From: Artocarpus heterophyllus
Taxonomy: Eukaryota > Streptophyta > Magnoliopsida > Rosales > Moraceae
Direction: 5' to 3'
DNA: 64,000 nt
Assembly (NCBI GenBank): GCA_025403435.1
Contig: JAJQZP010000247.1
Span: 372,001 to 436,000, forward strand
The translations under genes and the position numbers were made by a program. Under the pieces are notes generated by a model, which made no database searches, had not been told where the DNA came from, and was given only the letters and a program-made list of their open reading frames with translations. Shown here one piece after another: positions 10,084 through 22,349 of the stretch. Within the stretch, counting starts at the first letter, position 1. Each line of letters begins with the position of its first letter.

Positions 10084-11683
10084 ATGTCTAAAAATGTTTT
10101 ATCTTTGATACTTGACAAAAACCTATTATCTGGAGAGAATTACAAAAATTGGAAACAAAACTTGGATATCGTCCTCTCCTTTGAGAAACTAAAATTCGTG
10201 TTGACAACCCCTTGTCCTCCTAAGCCTACAGGAGACTCCACTAATGAGCAATTCTAAGCGTACGATCACTGGAAAGATGCAAACGATCAGGCCCGCTGCT
10301 ATGTTATGGCTAGCATGAATAATGTGTTGCAGGCTCAACATGAGGATTATGAGACTACTAAGCAGATCTTGGATAATCTAAAAGGCATGTTTAGAGGCCA
10401 AGCCTTAACTAAGCGAGAAGGGGCACTTCAAAAACTTCTTGACTGTAAGCAGAGGCTAGGGACATCTGTAAAAGAGCACATGATGTTGGTCATGGGTTAC
10501 CTCAATGAGGCTCAAACCAATGGAGCCAACATTGATGCTAAAACTCAAATGACTTTGGTCTTTGAGACTCTGTCAAAGAATTTATTCTAGTTAGAGCAAC
10601 TTTTAATTGAACAATAGATGGGATATGACCTTAACAGAATTAATGAAATAGTTACAGGAGTTTGAACTGCTAATCAGGGAGTCTCATGCTGGTGACGAGG
10701 CCAATTTGGTAGTTGTTTCTGGTTCCAATCCTAACTCTAGGAACGGAAAGAAGCAAAGAGCCAAAAATAGGAAGTCTTCTATTCCTGCTAACAACAAGAG
10801 TAAAAAGAAGAAGAAGAAGAACCCAAAGAAGCTTAAGTGCTTCTTCTATGGGAAGGTCAGGCACATAAAGAAGCATTTCAAGGACTTCCTTTCCAAAGGA
10901 GGTAGGTGTGATCTTCTGTATTTAGAAACTTGTATGGTTGAGAAATCTAGTGACATTTGGGCCATAGATTTCGGTGCAACTAATCATGTTTGTGTTTCCC
11001 TGCAAGGGTCCATAGAAACGAGAAGTCAGTTTCGTGAAGACTTCACACTTCGGATGGGCGATGGATCCTTGGTCTTAGTGAAAGCAGTGGGAGACATCCA
11101 TCTTTATTTTGATAATTATAGGAATTTAATTTTGTGAGATTGTTTTTATGTTCCTAAATTTAAGAGGAATTTAATTTCTATAGCTTGTTTATTTAAAGAC
11201 TCCTATTTGGTTTCTTTTAATAATAAAGTGGTGATTGGTAAAAACAAATCTTTTATCTGTTCTGGATGGATGCAAAATAATCTATATTTTATCAAACCTA
11301 AGATGGACTTATTACTTAACGCTGAGATGAATGATAATAACTCTAAAAGACTTAAAACTTCTCACTCTAATAAGACTTATCTTTGGCATTTGCGCCTTGG
11401 TCATATTAACCTGAATAGGATTCAAAGGTTGTTAAGGAATGGACCTTTAAGCACTTAAAGGTGGAATCTATACCTTAATGTGAATCTTGTTTGGAGGGTA
11501 AAATGACCAAAAGACCATTCGGGTCTAAGGGCAATAGGGCTGAAGGGGTTCTAGAACTTATGCATAGTGATGTTTGCGGACCGATGAACATCCGGGCGCG
11601 AGAAGGGTATTAGTACTTCGTCACTTTTATTGACGATTACTCAAGACATAGGTATGTGTACTTGATGCACTACAAAAATGAAA
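10084..11683 (+). pseudogene. Copia gag-protease-integrase remnant (oldest copy)
   Basis: The ATG at 10084 is followed by the family gag start (MSKN...). The reading frame has a TAA at 10255-10257, a TAG at 10588-10590 and a shift into another frame by 10706. The zinc knuckle reads CFFYGKVRHIKKHF: its second Cys is Tyr (TAT at 10847-10849) and its last Cys is Phe. The protease box is DFGATNH in place of DSGATNH. The integrase zinc region follows ([13 protein letters not shown] near 11389). Homology stops in the integrase core at about 11683, where the sequence jumps into an LTR. RT and RNase H are absent. Confidence 0.88.
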
Positions 11684-13281
11684 CTTTTTGGAAACATTTT
11701 TATCAATAAAGAATTTATTTATTATTTATATACCAAATCTTGCCCCCTTTACGTTCATATTTGTTGAATGTATGTTAAGCAAACAAAAGTCTAAGACTGT
11801 CGATCTAAACTTTTAAGAATTGGGCATATGATGGACAAATTATGCAGAATATAAGATTTTTAAGGTAACGGTGTAAATCATAAGATCCGCAATGGAGGGA
11901 ATAAAGTTGGGCATTTTATTAATATAAAGATTATTATGTTGTCTATATCCATATTGGGAGATGGTTTGTCTTGGCCACCGAAGGTGGACTCCATGAATAG
12001 AAAATTGGCACGTTGTCATAGGTGATGATGTATTGGATCGGGACATAAAGTGAATTGATTTGGATTAATAATTCTGTCTTGGTAAATCGATTCACTTGTA
12101 TCTTATACTGAGATGAATAGTGGGCTCGTTGTCTTGACTTGTGTCTTTTGGTGTACCAAAGGGTGACACCCACATTTTAATAGTAGCACGCATGCCAGTA
12201 CGTTGGAGACATGACTCTTGATAGCGTAGACCCGTTATTCATAGATATAGAATCCATAGCTCCTCCTTAGGAGTAGAGATATCCTCTTATATGCGTTATC
12301 CTGTAATTGAAAAACCAGAGTGCACAACCATTTGGATACATAGGTGTAACAAAATGGTATACCGTCTTTGGATGGTAAGGTTTCTGATGGTGAGATAATA
12401 GAACGTAAGATAAAAATAATCAGGAAGGTAAGACAAAACTTGTCCCTAAGCCGATTATGGATAATCTTACGGGGATACGATACACTATGATATGTCATGG
12501 AAACTTAGCTATATGGGCTTTGTAATTCCATATAGTTCGAGAGTGTAACTCCAAGCTTTTAGTGGAGTAGCGTTGGAGTTGGTAATTATGAAATGTATAT
12601 CTAGGATATTGGGTTTCATAATTATTGGGAGCTTGAACTATATAGGTCCATCCGGTCCCCTTTGCTAGCTCATAAAATCTTGTAGCGATACGACATGTTT
12701 TTCCAATAATTGGTGACTTATGTTAGATTTATTAGATTGGCTAAAATTTGAAAGAATCAAATAATTCATGTCTGTTTATCGGTTGAATTAATTTTGTCGC
12801 AAAATTGATTCAAGATAAACTTGTTGAATTATCGAGATCAGAGAATTCATGTCTATTTATCGGTTGGATTAATTTTGAATTAGTTTAAGATAAACTTGTT
12901 GAATTATTAGAAATTCATTTATTTTCCTAGAGATTATCTAGATAAAGTTGTTTTAATTAGATAACTTTTCTATTGGGTTGTTTGAATTAAAACTGAGACT
13001 TTATCCTATAAATCTCGGGTGAAAAATAGAAGATTCGCTGAGATTCTTATCGATAGTTTAGCATGCCAATCCTCAGGTTCGGCCTGCCAAAGGGGCAAGT
13101 TTGGCATACCGGTTAGACAAATCGACATACTGACCGCGCGATAAAAAGATCAGCGTTTTCACTCGAATTTCCTTAAGTATTGATATGAATTTGATTCTGA
13201 TTCGAATTTTGAGGCATTATCTAATAAGGACTGACTCCTGGGCCCAACCTCTATGAAAAGGGAGTGAGTCTTATTATTATA
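11684..13281 (+). repeat. Copia LTR fragment truncated at both ends
   Basis: It matches family LTRs from about base 45 onward and ends before the last 400 bp or so, just after the TATTATTATAG that follows the TATA region. The left junction joins integrase directly to U3 through a short T-run, the right one joins a gypsy-like fragment. A phased array is present at 13060, 13081, 13103 and 13124 (steps 21, 22, 21). Confidence 0.88.
13060..13131 (+). repeat. Phased motif array in LTR fragment
   Basis: Octamer starts are 13060, 13081, 13103 and 13124. The decay pattern is nearly the same as at 7780-7851, so these two LTRs are close sisters. Confidence 0.8.
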
Positions 13282-14147
13282 GCTACCCTTCTCCTCTCAT
13301 GGCGGCGCACCTACGATAATGATAATGGTGCAACACTTGGGCCCCCAAAGATAAAATGAATGAAGTTTTAATATGGATAATGATAATGAAAGATATGTTT
13401 AATATAAAACTGTGCCAAGGGCACTATTTTGTTAATGATGATTATGATTATGATGTTTCATAAAGGTGTCCATAAAATGTTTTTAGTTATGAGATAGAAA
13501 AGTGTACTTACTAAGCTTTTGCTTACTTAGTTTGTGATCATGTTGTAGATAAAGGTAAAAGGACTATGGAATAGTTAGAGGGCAAGGACAAGCATGTAAG
13601 CAAGGAATGATAGATTGAAACAAAAGAACGCCAAGATAGAAATTTTTCATTTAAAAAAAAAAAGTTTTTGAACTATGTTATTTTGTCTTTGTATGTTAAA
13701 TTTCTGCACTATTAAGTAAAACGGCTTGTTTTTACATTGTATTAATTTTACAAAAGATCGGCCTGCCGATTACCCTATATCAGCCTGCCAATCTAAGTGT
13801 TTTAAAACCCTTGTTTTGTACTGCCTCGGACAACCTGTTGATGGTTGAAGTTTAGACTATCGATCATGTTCAGCCTGCTGGTATCCGAAGTTTAGCCTAC
13901 TGAACTGTTTGAGCAGATTTTAAAGTTTGCTTTAAATTTTATTTAAATTATTGTCTCATTGTTTTGGAATTGGTAAACTATTTAAAATTATATATATGAT
14001 TGTATATTTATAAATGTTATAAAAAAAATATATGCATGGATCCTGGGGATATGTTCATTAAATTATGTTTTTAATTTAAATAGTTTATCTTAATTAACGA
14101 GAACAATGATGAATATAACGGCATCTGTAACATCCGTAGGGGGCGTT
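13282..14147 (+). repeat. Gypsy-like LTR fragment (probable)
   Basis: Not copia. It contains ACTAAGCTTTTGCTTAC near 13510, similar in form to the ACTGAGCCTTTCGCTCAC block in the young chromovirus LTR (54357). It ends in GTAACATCCGTAGGGGGCGTTA, a common 3' end of plant gypsy LTRs. Degenerate array units lie at 13760 and 13782, with weaker ones to 13901. Left and right junctions are both abrupt joins to copia sequence. It could be the displaced remainder of the LTR that begins at 3341. Confidence 0.5.
13760..13901 (+). repeat. Degenerate phased motif array in gypsy-like fragment
   Basis: Exact GGCCTGCC at 13760 and a one-base variant at 13782 (step 22), then weaker matches at about 13832, 13854, 13872 and 13894 with irregular steps. 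Confidence 0.55.
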
Positions 14148-14787
14148 ATAATAGGGGTCTTGGATGGCATATATTAATCAGGAGGGGATCTATGTTCCTG
14201 ATTGAATTTGGCAAGACCCCATAGGAGCTTGTGGAATCCTGAGTTAAGAATTATCGTTGTAAGGTTGTGATATTTTCAAGGTTTTGACATATAAACACTT
14301 TTGTATGCTAACATGATTGTTTTATCTTACTAAATTATTATGATATGTTTGCTTATGTTTGGTATATGATTCTTTAATGTAGATTAAAAATATCTAAAAA
14401 TGTTTTGTCATCGATACTGAACAAAAACCAATTAATCGGAGAGAATCATAATGATTGAAAAGGGAACCTAAACATCATCCTCTCCTTTGAGAAACTGAAA
14501 TTTGTGTTGATGACACCTTGTCCTCCCGAGTCTATGGGAGATTCCACTAATGAGCAAACCCAAGCATACGATCGCTGGAAAGATGGTAATGATCAGGCCC
14601 GCTACTATGTTATGGCCAGCATGAATAACGTGCTGCAGGCTCAACATGAGGATTATGAGACTACTAGGAAAATCTTGGATAATCTGGAAGACATATTTGG
14701 AGGCCAGGCCTTAACAAAGTGGCAAGGGATGCTTCGGAAACTCTTGAACTGTAAGTAAAGATCGAGGATGTCTGTAAAGGAGCATAT
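14148..14787 (+). pseudogene. Host copia body: leader end and gag part 1
   Basis: Leader sequence starts at about 14148 without its first 1.4 kb. The gag start codon position (14390-14392) reads ATA instead of ATG. Recognisable gag continues (CPPESMGDSTNEQ, AYDRWKDGNDQARYYVMASMNNVLQAQHEDYE), with the 14504-14758 frame ending in TAA. It is cut at 14787 by block M; CATAT at 14783-14787 is the left TSD. The gag resumes at 29061. Confidence 0.87.
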
Positions 14788-16770
14788 TGTTGGAAACACG
14801 GTGCGCAGCGAAATTTTAAAAATTTTCATCAGAGTAATTTCCAAAACACAAGTTTGACATGTTATATGTATAAATTAGACAGATCTTACTAACCTTTGTG
14901 TAAAGAACCTCTGCAGCCTATGAAGAGAAGTAACATTCCAGAAGAGCCTGAACCAACTGGTCTTCTTTGCTATTCTCTATCCACAACCGAAGTGAGTGTG
15001 GGCTCACACATACAGCTCTTCCACCGGTGACTCTCCTTCCAACCAAGAGAGAGAACCCAAAGCTAGTGTTCATGATTTGTGAACAAAAGCTCTTAGGGAG
15101 TTTTCAGATGCTCACTAGAAGAGTATCACCCTTAATCTCTCAATTGATCTACGTAAATCATGAGACTCACTTCCTTTATATAGCTATTGGTCTTGGGGTC
15201 AGTCCTTATCAGATTAGGTCTCAAAAACTCGAAACAGAATTAAGTTCGAATCAATATCTGATAAGATCCGTGTGAAAATGCTTAATCTTATCTCTCGCTG
15301 ATCGGCAGGCCGAACACGTCATCCGATAGGCCGAACTCCTGAGAAAAAATCTCCGCGAATCTTTTATTTTCCACCCGAGATTCTAAAGGATAAAGTCTCA
15401 GTTTTGACTCAAATAACCCAATAGAGAAGTTATCTGATCAAAACAAACTTTATCAAAATAATCTCTAAGAAAATAAATCAATCCATAATAATTCTACAAG
15501 TTTATCTTGATCTAATTTGTCCAAAATTAAAACAACTGATAAACAGACAAGAATTATCTGATCGCAATAATTCAACAAGTTTATCTTGAACTAATTTCTT
15601 ACAAAATTAATTCAACCGATAAACAGACATGAATTATTTGATTCTGACAAATTTTAAACCAATCTGATAAATCTGACATAAGTCACCAATTATTAGAAAA
15701 GCACGCCGTGTCGTTACAGGATTTTGTGAGGTAGTAAAGGGGACCAAAATGGACCTATAAAGTTCAAGCTCATGATAATTATGAAACCCAATATCCCAGA
15801 TATACATTTCATAATTATCAACTCCAACACTACTCCACTAAAAGCTTGGAGCTGCACTCTCGAACTTTATAGAATTACGAAGCTTGTGTAGCTAAGTCTC
15901 CATGACATATCATAGTGTATCGTATCCCCATATGATCATCCATAATCGGCTTAAGTACAAGTTTTGTCTTTCCTTCCCAATTACTTTTATCTTATGTTCC
16001 ATTGTCTCACCATTAGAAAACTTACCATCCAAAGATAGTATACCATTCGGTTACACCTATGTATCCAAATGGTTGAGCGCTCTAGTTTTCCAATTACAGG
16101 ACAACGCATACAAGAGGATATCATTACTCCTAAAGAGGAGCTATGGATTCCATATCTATGAATAACAAGTCTACGCTATCAAGAGTCATGCCTCTAATGT
16201 ACCGGCATGCATACCACTATTGAGATATGGGTGTCACCCTTTGGCACTTCAAAAGACACAAGTCGAGACAACGGGCCTATTCATCTCAAGATTAAGATAC
16301 AATACAAATGATTGTCTAAAGTGAATCGATTTGCCAAGACAGAATTATTAATCCAAATCAATTCACTTTATGTCCCAATCCAATACATCGTCACCTATGA
16401 CAACGTGCCAATGTTTCTATTCACAGAGTCCAACTCCAATGGTCAAGACAAACCATCTCCCATAAGGGATATAGACAACATAACAATCTTTACATGAATA
16501 AAGCGCCCAACTTTATTCCCTCGATTGCGGATCATATGTTTTAGACCATCAACTTAAGAATCGTGTCTTCCGTATAATCAGTCCATCATATGCCCAATTC
16601 TTAAAGTTTAGACTGACAGTCTCAGACTACTGTTTGCTTATCATACATTCAACAAATATGAACGTAAAGAGGGCAAGATTTGGTATATATAAATCAATAA
16701 ATTCTTTATTGATAAAAATGTCACCAAAAATGTATTACATTTTTACTCCTTAGGGCATACATGTCTAACA
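14788..16770 (-). repeat. 3' LTR of block M
   Basis: 1983 bp, TGTTAG...CCAACA on the minus strand, preceded in sense by the polypurine tract. The phased array has only two units (15304, 15325). Flanking bases show that two whole units (about 43 bp) are missing compared with 27549-27620. Confidence 0.94.
15304..15332 (-). repeat. Two-unit phased motif array
   Basis: GGCAGGCC at 15304 and GATAGGCC at 15325 (plus-strand reading), step 21 bp. This is a contracted version of the four-unit array of sister LTRs. Confidence 0.8.
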
Positions 16771-16782
16771 ATCTCCCACTTG
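16771..16782 (-). promoter_or_regulatory. Polypurine tract, block M
   Basis: CAAGTGGGAGAT in sense immediately precedes the 3' LTR. It is identical to the tract at 37076-37087. Confidence 0.85.
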
Positions 16783-16784
16783 CA

Positions 16785-19700
16785 CTAAGTGAGTAAATAT
16801 AGCAAATTTCGCATCCCCATAGCTTCCACATGCCTCTCGAAGACTCTACCAATAAGTGTCTTCAGAAATGGATCAGCTAAATTGTCCTCTAACGCGATCT
16901 TGCACACCGTGACATGCCCGCCCTCAATGAAGTCCTTTATCACATGATACTTTCGATCAATATGCTTACTCTTCTTGTGAAATCTTGGTTCCTTAGCATT
17001 AGCTACCGCCGCACTGTTATCATAGTACAGTGATACCGCTTTATCCATACCAGGAACTACCTCAAGATCCCTAAGGAACTTGCGGAGCCACACTGCTTTT
17101 TTCGAAGCATCACTAGCCCCCACATACTCGGCCTCCATTGTTGAATCCGAAGTGCAATCTTGCTTCACACTTCTCCAACTGATGGCACCGCCACCCAAAG
17201 TAAGCACAAACCCCGAAGTCGATTTCCTAGAATCCAGACAGGATTGAAAATCTGAATCAGTGTATCCTAGCGGAGTTAAATCCTCACCCAAATACACAAG
17301 CATATACCCTCGAGTCCTTCTCAGGTACTTGAAAATATGCTTTATCGTAACCCAATGGTTCGGTCCTGGATCCGCCTGAAATCGACTTACAATCCTGACC
17401 GCATAGCTAATATCAGGTCATGTGCAAAGCATGGCATACATGAGACTACCCATTGCCAAAGCATAAGGCACCTTCTTCATGTATTCTTTTTCTTCATAAG
17501 ACTTTGGAGAGACTTTCTTAGAAAGAGTAATTCCAGACCTAGATGGTTACCCACCTTTCTTGGAATCTTGCATTGCAAACCTCCTGAGAATTTTATCTAT
17601 GTAGCCAGCCTGAGACAAAGCTATCATTTTGTTCTTCCTATCCTGAAAGATCTGGATACGGAGCAAAAAATTAGCCTCACCTAAGTCCTTCATGTCAAAC
17701 TGCTTGGTCAACCATAACTTGACCGATGACAATGCCCCAACGTCATTGCTAATAAGCAGAATGTCATCAACATAGAGTTGTAGAAAAACCACCTTCCCAT
17801 CCTTGATGTGTTTGTAAACACATGGTTCATCCACGTTTTGTCAGAACACATAAGTCTTGATCACTTGATCAAATCTTATGTTCCAAGAACGAGAAGCCTA
17901 CTTAAGTCCAAAAATAGACTTTAGCAGCATACAAACCTTACCCTCTTGACCCGCAACCTTAAACCCGTTTGGTTGTTCCATATAATTGGACTCATCAAGA
18001 TAGCCATTTAGAAAAAGTCATCTTGTCATCCATCTGCCAAATCTCGTAGTCGAGAGCGGCAGCTATGGACAAGAGAATCCGAATGGACTTAAGCATGGCT
18101 ATAGGCGAAAAGGTTTCCTCATAATCGATTCCTTCCTTTTATGTATAACCCTTAGCTACCAGTCTAGCCTTAAAGGTTTTGACCTTCCTATCCACTCCTC
18201 TTTTTCTCTTGTAGATCCACTTACACCCTATGGGTTTTACCCCTTCGGGAAGATCTACAAGCTCCCATACCCGATTAGTCTCCATAGACTTCATCTCTAT
18301 GTTCGTGGCCTCTGTCCAGAGTCTTGAATCAACATCCTCCATAGCTTCTTTGTAAGTATAAGGATCCCTGTCATGTTCATCTGGTTCAGCCAAGAAGAGC
18401 TCCCCATTGAACATATACCTCTCAGGTTGACGCCCGATCCTCCCACTACGCCGAAGCCCCTGAGGTTGTTGTTCAGGTTTGTTTGCTTTTTCTACATCGA
18501 TCGGAATGGTTTCGTTCGGAACCTCCGGAGTGAACGAATCACCCCTTAACTCCTCAAGCACCACTTTGCTTCGAGGTTTAAAGTCGTCCATGTAACTCTC
18601 CTCAAGGAAAGTTGATTCAAACACGTAAACTTCCGAACGTGCTTCCAACTTATTCAAATCCTTAAACAAGACATGAGCTGGACATCCCCATATGCGAATA
18701 TGGTTTAAGGATGTCTTTCTTCTTGTCCACAACTCGTGAGGAGTTTTAGGGATCGATTTTGAAGGCACATTGTTCAAAAGATAACATGCGGTTTGTAGTG
18801 CATATCCCCAAAAGGATAAAGGTAATGATGAATAACTCATCATGGACCTAATCATGTATAACAAATTCCTATTCCTTCTCTCCGCTATGCCATTCTGCTA
18901 CGGAGTGCTCGGCGTAGTCAAATGGGATAAAATCTCATTCTTTAACAAGTGTCCCAAGAACTCATCAGAAAGGTATTCTCCACCTCAATCAGATCGAAGT
19001 GTCTTTATGGGTCTTCCCAATTGCTTTTCCACTTCAGCCTGAAACTCCCTGAACTTATCATAAGTTTCGCTTTTGTGGTGCATCAGGTACACATACCCAT
19101 ATCTTGAGTAATCGTCAATAAAAGTGACGAAGTACTCATACCCTCCTCGTGCCTGGATTTCATCGGTCCGCAAACATCACTATGCACAAGTTCTAGAACC
19201 CCTTCGGCCCTATTGCCCTTAGACCCGTATGGGCTTTTGGTCATTTTACCCTCCAAACAAGATTCACATTGAGGTATAGATTCCACCTTTAAGTGACTTA
19301 AAGGTCCATCCCTTACCAACCTTTGAATCCTATTTAGGTTAATATGGCCAAGGCACAAATGCCAAAGATAAGTCTTATTAGAGTGAGAAGTTTTAAGTCT
19401 TTTTGAGTCATTATCATTTATCTCAGCATTAAGCAATAAGTCCATCTTAGGTTTGATAAAATATAGATTATTTTGCATCCATCTAGAACAGATAAAAGAT
19501 TTACTTTTACGAATCACCACTTTTTCATTAAAAGATACCACGTAGGAGTCTTTAAATAAAGAAGATACAGAAATTAAATTCCTTTTAAATTTAGAAACAT
19601 TAAAACAATCTCGCAAAATTAAATTCCTATAATTATCAAAGTAAAGATGGACATCTCCTACTGCTTCCGTTGAGACCGAGGATCCATCGTCCATCAAAAG

Positions 19701-20665
19701 CGTTAAGTCTTCACACAGCAGACTTCTCGTTTCTTTGAATCCCTTCAGAGAAACACAAACATGATTAGTTGCACCTGAATTTATGACCTAAATGTCACTG
19801 GATTCCTCAACCAAACAAGTTTCAAAAAATAGAAGATCACACCTACCTCCCTTGGAAAGGAAGTCCTTGCAATGCTTCTTTATATGCCCGACCTTACCAT
19901 AGAAGAAGCACTTAAGCTTCTTTGGGTTCTTCTTCTTCTTTTTCTTGCTCTTGGTAGTAGCAAGAATAGAAGACTTCCCATTTTTGGCCGTTGCTTCTTT
20001 CCATTCCCAGAGCTAGGATTGGAACCAAAAGCAGCTACCATGTTGGCCTCACCACCAGCAGGAGACTCCCTGATCAGCAGTTCGAACTCCTGTAACTATT
20101 TCATTAGTTCTGTCAAGGTCATATCCTATCTATTACTTAGATTAAAAGCAGCTCTAAATGGAATAAATTCCTTAGACAGAGTCTTAAAGACCATAGTCAT
20201 CTGAGTTTCAGCATCGATGTCGGCTCCATTGGTTTGAGCCTTAGCGAGGTAACCCATGACCAACATCATGTGCTCCTTTACAGATATCCCCGGTCTCTGT
20301 CTACAGTTTAAGAGTTTCTGAAGCGCCCCTTGCCGCTTTGTTATGGCCTGGCCTCCAAACATGTCCTCAAGATTATCCAAGATCTGCTTCGTAGTCTCAT
20401 AATCCTGATGTTGAGCCTGCAGCACGTTGTTCATGCTAGCCATAACATAGCAGCAGGCCTGATCATTAGCATCTTTCCAACGGTCGTACGCTTGGAATTG
20501 CTCATTACTTGAGTCTCCCGTAGGCTCGGGAGGACATGGGGTTGTCAGTACATATTTCAGTTTCTCAAAGGATAGGACGATGTCCAGGTTCCGTTTCCAA
20601 TCGTTATAATTCTCACCGGTTAATTGGTTTTTGTCAAGTATCAAAGATAAAGTATTTTTAGACAT
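16785..20665 (-). pseudogene. Copia gag-pol of block M, nearly full length but broken
   Basis: The start ATG is at 20665-20663 (MSKNTLSLILDKNQ), 1.7 kb after the primer-binding site. Order: gag (20665 to about 19990), zinc knuckle [14 protein letters not shown] (second Cys is Tyr, codon 19899-19901), protease, integrase ([27 protein letters not shown]), RT (YVDD near 17770) and RNase H (DSTMEAEYVGASDASK, then KEPRFHKKSKHID), ending at 16785. The frame is broken by a stop at 20126-20128, several frameshifts, a TAG at 18898-18900 in the integrase core, and a deletion of about 70 bp near 18620 between integrase and RT. It would not make a polyprotein. Confidence 0.92.
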
Positions 20666-21634
20666 TTTCAATCTACAATAAAGAATCATATACCAAACAT
20701 AAGCAAACATATATAATAATTTAGTAAGATAACACAATCATGTAAGATTATACAAATGTGTTTATGTGTCAAAACCTTGAAAATATCACAACCTTACAAC
20801 GATAATTCCCAACTCAGAATTCAACAAGCTCCTAGGGGAGTCATGCCAAATTCAATCAGGAACACGGATCCCCGCCTGATTAATATATGCCATCCAAGAC
20901 CCGCATGATCCAGCATATACTAATAATCGTTTCTTTGGCCATTAATTTTATTAACAGAGCTCCTAGGGGAGGTTAATAATAAAATTAACGTGAGTGTATA
21001 ACCACCGTTTCAATATTTATCCATGATTTATAATCACCACCTAGGGGTGTGCAACCATAAATCATACTAAAATACCTTATCCTTTCAGAGATCCAATCTG
21101 GTACATGATAGAAATCCCTTCCTAGAGGTCGGGACCACCATGTTCTTCCTATGGACCAACGATGGAGGCCTTAGGTTCTCTCTTCAAAAACCTTCTCCCA
21201 CTCAATCTTTTGAAGTCAAGGTTTTAGTTTAAAATTATGCATGAAGAATTTTAATATGAGCGGCGCTCCCTATTCTATATGACATGTTATCAATATACAT
21301 GGTAAATCATATTATAATGCAGACAAGCAAAGCAATCAAGCAAAGCTACGAGCAAAATAATAATAACCGTAATATTATGGTTCCACCCTAGAGAATAGAA
21401 AACTAAGATTACAAGAGAATAATCGAGACATTTTTCGATTCTTCATCTTTGAAACCTCAAACTGTATCCTTCTTCATGTAATATCCATCTTCAAGTCTTC
21501 AATCCCGTATGAATCGAATACTTCATATTTCCGGTCATATCCAAACTTAATGTTTCTCAGAATCGTCCCAAAAATAAAATTAAAACTGCATCGGAAAAAT
21601 TGCACCTTTTCTGGACACTTGGCAGCTCTCGGTC

Positions 21635-21832
21635 GGCAGGCCAATCTGGGTGATCGACCTTTCGGTCATGCTTCATCGGCCTGCCGATCTGGTACATCGG
21701 CCTGCCGATCCATGAAGGTTCAGCCTGCCAACAGAGCACCCAAATTTCTACCCCACTATCGGCCTGCTGGACCACAAGTCCGGCCTACCGATCTGTGACC
21801 TTCGGCCTGCCGAACTGTGATGTTCGGCATGC
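21635..21832 (-). repeat. Phased motif array in copia leader (block M, full copy)
   Basis: Plus-strand octamer starts are 21635, 21656, 21678, 21699, 21722, 21761, 21782, 21804 and 21825. Steps are 21, 22, 21, 23, 39, 21, 22 and 21 bp. Confidence 0.88.
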
Positions 21833-22335
21833 CGACCGAGCAGAAAAAACTTGTTCTAGAAAATACAACTTTAATGCAATTCATCAATTTTATTTTCAAC
21901 AACTCAAAAACATAAAATTAGAGACTTAGGAAATACCTAAAGGCACCATCATCAATCTTTAAGATTTGACTTCTCGATCCGTCTTCTCTGAATAATCATT
22001 TAATTACAAAATTCTTACAAATTAAAAATTAAATAACAATTCCTAGACAGAGATGATAGTCCGCCATCTAATTACATGAAAAACCTAGATACATATTCTA
22101 ACCTCTAAGGAACCATAACCGGTATTAATTAATTAATAAATAATTAAACAACGATTTAATCAACCATAATTAATTAATAAACATTCACCACATAATCCAT
22201 GAAAACATATATATTATATAGAAACCTAGACTGCCATCTCTCTATAAAATTCAATTCAAGCATAGGAGAGATTAAGATCACAAAATTTATGCATATAACA
22301 TGATCACAAACTTGTAAATTTATGTAAAAACCATG

Positions 22336-22347
22336 GCACTGATACCA
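22336..22347 (-). promoter_or_regulatory. Primer-binding site, block M full copy
   Basis: In sense it reads TGGTATCAGTGC, two bases after the LTR end, with one change from TGGTATCAGAGC. Confidence 0.8.
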
Positions 22348-22349
22348 AT

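Larger units (their letters stand above)
20666..22349 (-). other. Copia leader, block M full copy
   Basis: 1684 bp of non-coding leader between gag start and LTR. It carries a nine-unit phased array (21635-21832) and the primer-binding site at its sense 5' end. Confidence 0.82.

Noticed and set aside
14351..14787. A separate short gag-only gene
   Set aside because: It is the first part of a gag interrupted by block M; the CATAT duplication and the continuation at 29061 show this.
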